Positions 1 through 5,502 of a DNA stretch of 5,502 nt are shown here, piece after piece; position 1 is the first letter of the stretch, and each line of letters opens with the position of its first letter. The notes beneath the pieces are model-generated. The model had not been told where the DNA came from. It saw only the letters and a program-made list of their open reading frames with translations, and did no database searches. The stretch spans positions 1-5,502 of the forward strand of contig JAEORG010000209.1 in assembly GCA_016841005.1 (NCBI GenBank), given 5' to 3'. The translations under genes were made by a program, and so were the position numbers. Origin of the DNA: Candidatus Thorarchaeota archaeon. GTDB lineage: Archaea > Asgardarchaeota > Thorarchaeia > Thorarchaeales > Thorarchaeaceae.

Positions 1-110
1 AACGTTCGTGCGAGATGTTTGTGATATCCGCAATCAACAACAGGCATATTTGGAAATATTATAATATAAGCATATTTAGTGCGGCAAAAATGACGACATT
101 TGGACTAGTC
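1..110. other. Left-edge intergenic sequence with unresolved neighbour
   Basis: This AT-rich stretch lies just downstream of the stop of the reductase gene. It contains a perfect 12-bp AT palindrome (56-67) and a directly repeated octamer GCATATTT (44-51 and 70-77). Two short open frames run off the edge and neither can be confirmed. On the plus strand, frame 2 is open from the edge to a TAA at 62-64 and would give a C-terminus ending QQQAYLEIL. On the minus strand, an ATG at 47-45 opens a frame beginning MPVVDCGYHK that runs off the edge. The AT palindrome could be a TATA element for the latter, although it lies closer to the ATG than is typical. A T5 run on the minus strand (A5 at 86-90 on the plus strand), about 20 bp past the reductase stop, could help end that transcript. 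Confidence 0.35.
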
Positions 111-1319
111 TTATCTCTTAACGACCTTGGCTTTGAGATAACTTGGGGCTACTGCAAGAATAGCGCTTCGCACAGATCGCTGTCCCATTAGCATCTCGGC
201 GATGATCTTCTGTGACTTGGTAGAATCAATGAATCCAGAGCTACTCCATCCCCCAGCCTTTCCTCTCCCTGGACGCATGAGCTTTCGTTGAAGCCAGAGG
301 CTCCACTTGAGGTCTGAACCTATCTCTCTGACCCATCGCTTCTCATAGTTAGAAAGCATCGTATCAGTAAAATTGGATTTACGAATGCAATCTGTCGCAG
401 TCTTTGCCGCGCATTGTCCACCAACCATAGAGTAGTGAATGCCCTCCCCGCTGATTGGAGAGCAATGACCTGCTGCATCCCCTGCAAGTAGGATTCTCTT
501 ACCAAAGGATGGACGCATCACACCACAGAGCGGCATGAGCGCTGAATCTTTCTTGATAATTGAGCCTCCAGCTAGCTCTTCATTAAACGGCTCGACTTCC
601 TTTAGGAGAGAATCAAGATACTCATGAGTTCGCCGTTCATTTTCTCTCACATTCTTTACTAGTCCGCCCGTGCCAACCACAGCTATGCTGCCTCTTGGAA
701 AGATCCAACAATAGCCACTTGGTGAGAATTTATTCCCATAGAGAAAGGTATTCGAACTCTCAAGTTTTTTCCCTACATCGATGTGATACTGAAGACCGTA
801 GCCCATCTGACTATTAGAAATCCTCTCTCGTAGTGGGATGAAACGCTGACTAACTGGATTCGCTCCACTTGCGTCAATAATCAATCTCGATTCGAGGATG
901 CGCTCATTCCCATCATTCATCACTATGACTCTGCATGAGTTCTCATCGGTTTCGATCTTTTCGACACTAGTACCTAGCAAAGAATGAGTCTTAATTCCCG
1001 GTATTGCATTAAGTAGTGTCTTTGCCAGAGCTCCCCTACTAACATTTACTCCAAGGGAATTGTCAAATCGAATGCTGACAAGCTCTTTTCCTGGAAATAA
1101 TATTCTGGCTGCATCAATCTGATGTTGTCCCTCAATCTGTGGGACAGAAAATTGCTTGATAGTCGTAGATGGAATGAATCCCCCACAAGGCTTAGTCTCT
1201 CCAGGTCTCTCGGAACGGTCGATAAGCAGATACTCTATGTCTGATGCGGCTAAGTATCTCGCAGCTGTTAATCCTGCAGGACCAGCTCCAATGATCAACA
1301 CATCTGTATGGACACTCAT
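111..1319 (-). CDS. Geranylgeranyl reductase family FAD-dependent oxidoreductase
   Basis: A complete 402-residue flavoprotein. Residues 7-24 form the N-terminal Rossmann dinucleotide-binding strand and loop (G11-x-G13-x-x-G16), with acidic D34 ending the second strand to bind the FAD ribose. The KPCGG motif at 43-47 and the Y203-x-W205-x-F207-P208-x7-G216-x-G218 pattern are typical of archaeal geranylgeranyl reductases. The second FAD motif is G280-D-A-A-G284, followed by ISGEGI. Known family members saturate the geranylgeranyl chains of membrane ether lipids or related polyprenyl substrates, using FAD and an electron donor such as ferredoxin or NAD(P)H. The exact substrate here is inferred, and other polyprenyl or unknown substrates are possible. 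Length is normal to slightly short for the family. The ATG at 1319 is preceded by only a weak purine-rich stretch, and the nearby upstream ATGs are out of frame or quickly stopped. The gene is divergent from the SagB-type gene and has no operon partner in the window. Confidence 0.88.
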   Translation of the reverse strand: MSVHTDVLIIGAGPAGLTAARYLAASDIEYLLIDRSERPGETKPCGGFIPSTTIKQFSVPQIEGQHQIDAARILFPGKELVSIRFDNSLGVNVSRGALAKTLLNAIPGIKTHSLLGTSVEKIETDENSCRVIVMNDGNERILESRLIIDASGANPVSQRFIPLRERISNSQMGYGLQYHIDVGKKLESSNTFLYGNKFSPSGYCWIFPRGSIAVVGTGGLVKNVRENERRTHEYLDSLLKEVEPFNEELAGGSIIKKDSALMPLCGVMRPSFGKRILLAGDAAGHCSPISGEGIHYSMVGGQCAAKTATDCIRKSNFTDTMLSNYEKRWVREIGSDLKWSLWLQRKLMRPGRGKAGGWSSSGFIDSTKSQKIIAEMLMGQRSVRSAILAVAPSYLKAKVVKR

Positions 1320-1352
1320 CTCTCTTCATATTCTGTGCTTCATATCTCACCT

Positions 1353-1360
1353 ATTAATTT
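1353..1360 (-). promoter_or_regulatory. Possible TATA box for the reductase gene
   Basis: Read on the minus strand this is AAATTAAT, about 34-41 bp upstream of the reductase ATG. An archaeal TATA box here would start transcription near 1330 and leave a leader of about ten bases. No clear BRE is seen, and the AT-rich match could be chance. Confidence 0.3.
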
Positions 1361-1399
1361 TGAGCAGTAACGCGGACAAAAAGAAAATGAGGAATGAGC

Positions 1400-1472
1400 A
1401 GCGTGTACCAACGCCTTGATGTAGAGGTACTCTTCTCTCATCTAAGTGTACATTTTTCTGTTGGTACACGCT
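1400..1472. repeat. 13-bp perfect inverted repeat
   Basis: AGCGTGTACCAAC at 1400-1412 is exactly complementary to GTTGGTACACGCT at 1460-1472, with 47 bases between. Each arm contains one GTACAC repeat copy, but the match extends past the core by the extra CAA/TTG bases. It could be a pair of operator half-sites, a long-loop hairpin, or the ends of a very small vestigial element. Confidence 0.6.
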
Positions 1473-1660
1473 TATTCGATTTTTCCTGAAGAGTACACGC
1501 TAGTCCCATGGAGTACACGTTATGGAAGGAGAGAGCAAGGAGAGGAGGAATATGCTAAGTATGACTTCGGAAATCCAGAACTAGACTGGCCTTGTAGTTC
1601 CGAACTCGGAAATCTGCCGTTCCTTCGAGCGTTTACTTCGTACTATCCATGTACACCCTA
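1400..1660. repeat. Cluster of GTACAC(S/T)YTA-like repeats
   Basis: GTAC occurs eight times here, starting at 1405, 1427, 1448, 1464, 1493, 1513, 1640 and 1651, against about one expected by chance. Six copies extend to a common pattern. Forward copies are GTACACGCTT (1464), GTACACGCTA (1493), GTACACGTTA (1513) and GTACACCCTA (1651). Reverse-strand copies are GTACACGCT (1408-1400) and GTACACTTAG (1451-1442). Five of the first six GTAC cores fall near a 21-22 bp period, about two helical turns. The simplest reading is an array of binding sites for a transcription regulator acting on one or both divergent genes. The binding protein is unknown. Confidence 0.6.
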
Positions 1661-1707
1661 GTATATTGGACCTTGTAATATCTGCGTAAGTTGCTTCGCT
1701 GGGTATG

Positions 1708-1715
1708 TTTATCTA
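1708..1715 (+). promoter_or_regulatory. Candidate TATA box of the SagB-type gene (leaderless)
   Basis: TTTATCTA is centred about 25 bp upstream of the ATG at 1737. There is no Shine-Dalgarno before that ATG: the preceding bases are CAAGAAATCTTCACTC. An archaeal TATA box at this distance places transcription initiation at or next to the start codon, so a leaderless mRNA is likely. An alternative TATA-like run, AGTATATT, lies at 1660-1667. Confidence 0.4.
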
Positions 1716-1736
1716 TTTTTCAAGAAATCTTCACTC

Positions 1737-2783
1737 ATGAATGAAAGAAGGAAATTCCTCCACTTTTATGATTCTGAGGAATACAAAGAAGTTGTCCCAG
1801 AATCTGATGAACAAAAGAAGGTTGCCGCTCCTCTCTTTCAGCAGCCTTTTCCTGAGGGTTGTCCCCTCTTTGACCTGATTCCTCCTGATAAGATTACTAT
1901 TGGTAGGGCTCCCTTTCTTGATCTTGTTAATCGTAGGAAGAGTAGAAGAAGGTATACTTCAGATCCTCTTACTCTAGAGGAGCTGTCCTTTCTGCTCTGG
2001 AGTACTCAGGGTGTGAAAGAAGTTCTAAAATCTGGCCGTGGAGTGAAGCGTACGGTACCCTCTGCAGGTGCCAAGAGTCCCCTCGAGACCTATCTCGTAA
2101 TCAATCGAGTAGGTGACCTCAAACCAGGTCTCTATCGGTACATATCCTTTAGTCATCAATTACTGTTTATCAAAGAGATTGAGGAAGCAGAAGAGAAAAT
2201 GGGCAAGCTTGCGTTTGACCAGAAATTTGTTGGAACTGCTCCGGTGATCTTCTGTTGGACTGCGGTTCCATACCGGACTGAATGGCGTTACACGATTCTT
2301 TCCCACAAATTCATTGCCATTGACCTAGGAATTGTGTGTCAAAATCTCTACCTGGCTTGTGAAGCAATAGACCTAGGAACCGTGGCTATAGGCTACTATG
2401 AACAGCATAAGTTAGACGAGCTTTTTGACCTGAACACAGACGAGGAATTTGTGGTGTTGTTGGCACCTGTCGGACGGTATCCCAAAGAGAAAAAATTGAA
2501 TGAGTTTTTCAAGTACCCAAAGAAGAAAGTCGCTCCAGAGAATCTAAAGCGACTTGAGGGCAAGTACAAACGAAACAACCTAGTGGAATTCTTTGTCAAG
2601 GACAATAATCTCGTCATCAGAATAGGAGAGTTTGAAGAAATTCTTGTACCCTATAATGAGTTTGAGTTTATTGCAGAGAATAGCGCACGCGCATTGAGAT
2701 TTGAATTCGAAGAAGATAGACCAGTAAGAGTAGTTGCACTGACTGCAGAGGATGAAGAGATAGAATTGAATTATGTTGGCTAG
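1737..2783 (+). CDS. SagB-type FMN nitroreductase with extra C-terminal domain
   Basis: A 348-residue protein. Residues about 55-248 form a SagB-type nitroreductase domain: the FMN-phosphate-binding R67-x-S69-x-R71-x-Y73, then RTVPSAGA (105-112) leading into LETY, GLYRY (131-135), WTAVPYRTEWRY (174-185) and QNLYLACEA (202-210) with LGTVAIGYY (213-221). SagB-family enzymes use FMN to oxidise azoline rings to azoles in peptide natural products, but many archaeal and bacterial homologues stand alone with unknown substrates. No YcaO-type cyclodehydratase or precursor peptide is in the window, so the substrate is not assigned. After a Lys-rich linker (about 250-265), residues 268-348 form an additional beta-rich segment (LKRLEGKY, then LVIRIG, ILVPYNEFEF, RFEFEEDRPVRVVAL). 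It resembles the small DUF3471-like barrel found behind serine hydrolases; that match is by eye. Residue 199 is Ile where SagB proteins, as I recall them, usually have His (GHxxQNL). The start at 1737 fits the TATA spacing. Confidence 0.85.
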   Translation: MNERRKFLHFYDSEEYKEVVPESDEQKKVAAPLFQQPFPEGCPLFDLIPPDKITIGRAPFLDLVNRRKSRRRYTSDPLTLEELSFLLWSTQGVKEVLKSGRGVKRTVPSAGAKSPLETYLVINRVGDLKPGLYRYISFSHQLLFIKEIEEAEEKMGKLAFDQKFVGTAPVIFCWTAVPYRTEWRYTILSHKFIAIDLGIVCQNLYLACEAIDLGTVAIGYYEQHKLDELFDLNTDEEFVVLLAPVGRYPKEKKLNEFFKYPKKKVAPENLKRLEGKYKRNNLVEFFVKDNNLVIRIGEFEEILVPYNEFEFIAENSARALRFEFEEDRPVRVVALTAEDEEIELNYVG

Positions 2784-2809
2784 AAACCAAAATGCATAGT
2801 TTCTGTTGT

Positions 2810-2842
2810 GCCATAGACCGATCTGTTGGTCTAATACATGGC
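2810..2842 (+). other. Bulged stem-loop after the SagB-type gene
   Basis: GCCAT (2810-2814) pairs with ATGGC (2838-2842), and AGACC (2815-2819) pairs with GGTCT (2828-2832). The result is a ten-pair stem with a five-base bulge on one side and an eight-base loop. It starts 27 bases past the stop codon. It may stabilise or process the mRNA 3' end. No T-run follows directly, so it is not called a terminator. Confidence 0.35.
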
Positions 2843-2862
2843 TAAATGATAGATGTAAGTTG

Positions 2863-2895
2863 GCTCCTTGCTACTCCCGGGAGCTGCATTTTTTC
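2863..2895 (+). terminator. Probable terminator of the SagB-type gene
   Basis: GCTCC (2863-2867) can pair with GGAGC (2880-2884), and a competing perfect palindrome CTCCCGGGAG occupies 2874-2883. A T6 run follows at 2889-2894. Archaeal termination depends mainly on T-rich stretches, and further T5-T6 runs follow near 2921 and 2940, so this is a reasonable 3' end region. Confidence 0.45.
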
Positions 2896-3069
2896 TAATT
2901 GGCTGAAATTTCTGGGTCGTTCTTTTTATATTGCCAAAATTTTTTATAGTTAATTTCATATCGTATCCCTCAATTTTATCACTCACTTATTGACGATTTT
3001 TCGAAAAGTAATATCTAACATTTATCTATATATTATGATAATCACTTATTGTATATACTACCGATACTC

Positions 3070-3084
3070 GGTACAATATGTACC
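3070..3084. repeat. 15-bp palindrome with paired GTAC cores
   Basis: GGTACA-ATA-TGTACC has perfect 6-bp arms around a 3-base centre and looks like a dimeric protein-binding site. It shares the GTAC core with the array at 1400-1660 but lies in a gap between gene 3' ends, where an operator has no obvious gene to control. Confidence 0.4.
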
Positions 3085-3573
3085 ATTATTAGGCATTTTG
3101 TTTCATACTTGCCACGCATCAGACACACCTGGTTGTCTCTAATATCATTGCACTTATCATAGCATAGAACATCTGATGATCATAAAAGTTCACCAGCACG
3201 CATTGTTCACATACTCAGAAAGTAAGTTATACCATCTATCGGATAAAAAAGCTAGTGGATAAGCAGGGTTATTCACGCAAAAAGGTAGCAGTACACAGTA
3301 AATGAGTATGACTTTCATGAATATCCCCCTCGTGAGATACTATCTGTATTCGGATAATGAGTACAGACTTTTCTCCTATATTATCAAAATCTTTGTGCGA
3401 GATATTCAGGGATTTATCTTTACAAGTTTTGCAGATCCATAGAACAAATAGTCGTAGTCATCTTTTTCCTCTAACTTCCTTTACATAGCATATAATATTA
3501 AATATCAAGGGGAAATTCAATAATACATATAATAAGTATTAGTACAAATGTTTAGTATATAAAATATCACACA

Positions 3574-3600
3574 GTAAAAACATCCTGTCGAAAAATCGAA
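3574..3600 (-). terminator. T-rich candidate terminator of the propeller gene
   Basis: On the minus strand, 60-90 bases past the propeller stop, T5 runs occur inside CGATTTTTCGA and GATGTTTTTAC. Oligo-T runs downstream of a stop are the main archaeal termination signal. The call rests only on position and composition. Confidence 0.3.
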
Positions 3601-3638
3601 AGGTATTGAAAAGTCGAGAGATTTTCACAGGAGGAATC

Positions 3639-3677
3639 GTGAAGAACTATCTGAAGATCTCATCGCCTCTTCTTCAC
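3639..3677 (-). other. Inverted repeat spanning the propeller stop codon
   Basis: GTGAAGAA at 3639-3646 is the exact reverse complement of TTCTTCAC at 3670-3677, with 23 bases between. The stop codon of the minus-strand gene (3660-3662) sits in the loop. In the mRNA this would fold into an 8-bp stem at the very end of the coding region. It may be partly chance, since one arm encodes the Lys/Arg-rich tail. Confidence 0.3.
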
Positions 3678-5502
3678 TATCATTATAATAGCAATAGCAG
3701 CAATTGCAATTCCTCCAACAATTATGTAGTTCATTAACTCTGGAGAAAATAATGGAGGATGATAGTCCCCTGTAGCATATCCATACAACGCAAGATTGCT
3801 CTCACTGGTATATGCACCAGTCCTATACGTTTCAAGTACCATGACGTATGTCAAACCATTGGAACTTACAACATGACCATTTGCATAGAAGAGACTTCTT
3901 TCAAATTCATTCCCTATAACTCGATCCAATGCAAGTGTTCCGTTACTATGCAATTTCACAAGCTCATATTCCCAAGCATAGTCCCAGAGTCGCGCCAGAA
4001 CGACCACTGATCCATCAGCTTCAACGGAAATACTGCCAGCGAAGTATTCATTGTATACTGGGACATATGAATAGGTTCTCCCTATTGTATAGTTCCAGAG
4101 TAGCTCCTTCTGTTGATTGTATTTGGAAACGACCAGGTCTGTTCTCTCGCCCGCCTGCGGAACATCATGGGTGAGTTGGAACGATGTATAGATGTTGCCA
4201 GTTGGATCAATATCAAATGATGAAATTCCAGTCATGTTCCATAACTCATTTCCATCATAGTCCCAACACTGGAGAATATCTCCTAAAATTGATGATAGTG
4301 TATAGACTCTAGTATTGTTAGCAGCATAGATTCCTTCAGCATATCGAGCTGCTAGTGTTCTGTTCCACATGAAGTTTCCATCTGAATTGAACTTGACAAG
4401 TGAGGATTTCAGGGAAGTCCACTGTCCCCAATTTTCGTATTCTTCTGTTATAATGAAGACTGAACCATCAGAACCAACATCAATTCCTTCTGCGATTTCT
4501 TCATTTCCAAGGTCATGTGTTGTTTCCCAGACAATAGAACCCGTGAGAGACCATTTTACAACAAGAATATCATGAGTTGGAGTTCTCTCATCATATCCAG
4601 CTGTAAATATAGCATCCTCAGATGCAGCAATTCCAAATGATCCGGTACTTCCTATTCGTTTTACCCAGAGCGGAGTGCAATACTCATTCCATTTTATTAG
4701 AACTGTGTCTTGAAGTGAATATGCTTCACTTTTTGACTCTCCAACGGTAAAGACTGAACTATCTGGACCCAAAGCAATATCGTTGAAATAATCTCCAACA
4801 GTTTCCAAATTCGCGTCTGCTGGAAAATCAACAAGATTCTGTCTTGTTGACTCCCATTGACCTTTTTGGACTGGAGATAGCGAATCCTCGGAATCAACAG
4901 GTGTCCCAATAACAATGGCAAGATCAAGACTACGAATTGTCACAGAAATGGTACCATCGTAGGAACTTTCGAGCCCTCGGAAGTGATCTGTGGGAATCAA
5001 TCCAACATATAATGTAAGAGTATCTCCTACTGATACATCCAGATTTTGCTCCATAGCATATGGAGAGATCTCGCTGCTTGAACGATGATAATCTGGAAGG
5101 CTCAACACTGAATTATACACAGGTTGCTCATTATCAGACATATCCCCTAACCATGCAACTAGATTGGCAAACCTGTAATCAGAGCTTATAGAGAAATCAC
5201 CAGTCATGCTTACGCCAAAATCAATATTCATTACAATATTTCTTGGACTCTCCTCATATGTCCATGTGAAGCTCCTGGTGAAATAGATATAATCCTCTGA
5301 ATAGTATCCATTCCAAGTCAGGTTATTTGTGGACACATGAGTCCAAATCAACTCAACAAATCCATAGTTACCACCTCTGTCACTATCAGATTGCCAAGCT
5401 GAAAATTCTGTGCTAGTTCCGTGAGTGTAGAAATCCACGTCATCCAGAAATTCAATATCTTCTAGTACATTTTCCACATCTACTTCTGCTTCACGGAATG
5501 AC
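3660..5502 (-). CDS. Surface-anchored seven-bladed beta-propeller protein, 5' end missing
   Basis: The frame is open to the right edge, so the gene continues outside. The GTG at 5477 is only the first possible start codon in view; in-frame codons upstream read SFREAEVD, with no stop. Numbering from that GTG (605 residues), about 1-190 form a beta-rich N-terminal domain of unknown type. Residues 228-570 are a propeller of the SBBP/PQQ-like kind, with seven D-x-x-GSVF-like strands near 233, 282, 331, 382, 419, 482 and 533. Each is followed by an LVKW...G..LW-like strand pair near 258, 303, 358, 399, 447, 503 and 561. A transmembrane helix spans about 584-600 and is followed by KKRR, so the bulk should be outside the cell with the tail in the cytoplasm. 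A signal peptide is expected off-window. Six N-glycosylation sequons lie at N52, N372, N387, N414, N462 and N512. No catalytic residues are evident; adhesion, ligand binding or a surface-layer role is possible. Confidence 0.8.
   Translation of the reverse strand, partial: SFREAEVDVENVLEDIEFLDDVDFYTHGTSTEFSAWQSDSDRGGNYGFVELIWTHVSTNNLTWNGYYSEDYIYFTRSFTWTYEESPRNIVMNIDFGVSMTGDFSISSDYRFANLVAWLGDMSDNEQPVYNSVLSLPDYHRSSSEISPYAMEQNLDVSVGDTLTLYVGLIPTDHFRGLESSYDGTISVTIRSLDLAIVIGTPVDSEDSLSPVQKGQWESTRQNLVDFPADANLETVGDYFNDIALGPDSSVFTVGESKSEAYSLQDTVLIKWNEYCTPLWVKRIGSTGSFGIAASEDAIFTAGYDERTPTHDILVVKWSLTGSIVWETTHDLGNEEIAEGIDVGSDGSVFIITEEYENWGQWTSLKSSLVKFNSDGNFMWNRTLAARYAEGIYAANNTRVYTLSSILGDILQCWDYDGNELWNMTGISSFDIDPTGNIYTSFQLTHDVPQAGERTDLVVSKYNQQKELLWNYTIGRTYSYVPVYNEYFAGSISVEADGSVVVLARLWDYAWEYELVKLHSNGTLALDRVIGNEFERSLFYANGHVVSSNGLTYVMVLETYRTGAYTSESNLALYGYATGDYHPPLFSPELMNYIIVGGIAIAAIAIIMIVKKRR

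Larger units (their letters stand above)
1320..1736. other. Divergent intergenic region, probable shared regulatory zone
   Basis: These 417 bases separate the starts of two divergent flavoenzyme genes, so both promoters should lie here. The stretch holds the GTACAC repeat cluster, a perfect 13-bp inverted repeat (1400-1412 and 1460-1472), and a 27-base polypurine tract at 1524-1550 broken only by C1536. It also holds a 14-bp interrupted palindrome TTCCGA-AC-TCGGAA (1598-1611) and a direct repeat TCGGAAATC (1567-1575 and 1606-1614). A GTG-started open frame of 71 codons (1446-1661) crosses the repeats and is not believed to be a gene. Confidence 0.6.
2784..3659. other. Long AT-rich gap between convergent genes
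   Basis: These 876 bases follow the SagB-type stop and precede the stop of the minus-strand propeller gene, so they hold two 3' regions and otherwise little that can be named. Visible items are the stem-loop and terminator near the left end, a direct repeat TCACTTATTG (2983-2992 and 3042-3051), and a 15-bp palindrome GGTACAATATGTACC (3070-3084). There is also an isolated GTACACAGTA (3291-3300) and an 11-bp inverted match CGATTTTTCGA (2994-3004) / TCGAAAAATCG (3588-3598). The longest small open frame examined is 46 codons from ATG 3302 to TAG 3442. It has no convincing ribosome binding site and such a length is expected by chance. I see no tRNA, rRNA fragment or CRISPR array. The length would allow an unrecognised non-coding RNA. 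Confidence 0.6.

Noticed and set aside
1..188. Plus-strand frame 3 open from the edge into the reductase gene
   Set aside because: Most of it is antisense to the reductase C-terminal codons and its translation shows no recognisable motif.
1446..1661. 71-codon plus-strand open frame between the divergent genes
   Set aside because: It starts at a GTG inside a GTACAC repeat, runs through the repeats and purine tract, has no ribosome binding site and shows no recognisable protein pattern.
1320..1736. CRISPR-like reading of the GTACAC repeats
   Set aside because: The repeat unit is about ten bases, in mixed orientation and with irregular spacing of 16-30 bp; this is not CRISPR repeat-spacer structure.
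3302..3442. 46-codon open frame, ATG 3302 to TAG 3442, ending FVRDIQGFIFTSFADP
   Set aside because: A stop codon directly precedes the ATG and no clear ribosome binding site exists. A frame of this length is expected by chance in an 876-bp gap. It could only be revived by homologues.
2994..3598. 11-bp inverted match CGATTTTTCGA / TCGAAAAATCG at the two ends of the gap
   Set aside because: It is short, AT-rich and nearly self-complementary, and about 590 bp separate the arms. No target duplication or transposase accompanies it, so it is not called a mobile element.
3639..3773. GTG frame with an AGGAGG-like sequence just upstream, antisense to the propeller C-terminus
   Set aside because: It overlaps the membrane-anchor codons on the opposite strand and translates to a Ser/Asn-rich low-complexity string. 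The purine run is likely incidental.
3759..4575. Several plus-strand open frames opposite the propeller gene
   Set aside because: They are antisense shadows; the minus-strand frame has clear repeats, sequons and a membrane anchor.

Overview
The window looks archaeal and most resembles an Asgard-type genome (Thorarchaeia/Lokiarchaeia-like). This is inference from gene style, not a database match. The grounds are a geranylgeranyl-reductase-family flavoprotein, as expected with isoprenoid ether lipids. There is also a large extracellular beta-propeller protein with many N-glycosylation sequons, ending in one C-terminal membrane helix followed by KKRR. One gene has no Shine-Dalgarno but a TATA-like box at about -25, as for leaderless archaeal mRNAs, and the intergenic DNA is AT-rich.

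Layout: positions 1-110 are an unresolved edge. A minus-strand gene (111-1319) encodes a complete FAD-dependent geranylgeranyl-reductase-family protein of 402 residues. A 417-bp divergent intergenic region (1320-1736) follows, with an unusual cluster of GTACAC-type repeats. A plus-strand gene (1737-2783) encodes a SagB-type FMN nitroreductase/dehydrogenase of 348 residues with an extra C-terminal beta-rich domain. An 876-bp AT-rich gap (2784-3659) lies between convergent genes and holds terminator-like elements but no convincing gene. The right third (3660 to the window edge) is a minus-strand gene for a surface-anchored seven-bladed beta-propeller protein. Its start lies outside the window.

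The two flavoenzymes are divergently transcribed and share the repeat-bearing region, so they could be co-regulated, but nothing links them to one pathway. No YcaO cyclodehydratase or precursor peptide, the usual SagB partners, lies in the window. The propeller gene is separated by the long gap and appears functionally unrelated. The best leads are the phased GTACAC array and the SagB/C-terminal-domain fusion.
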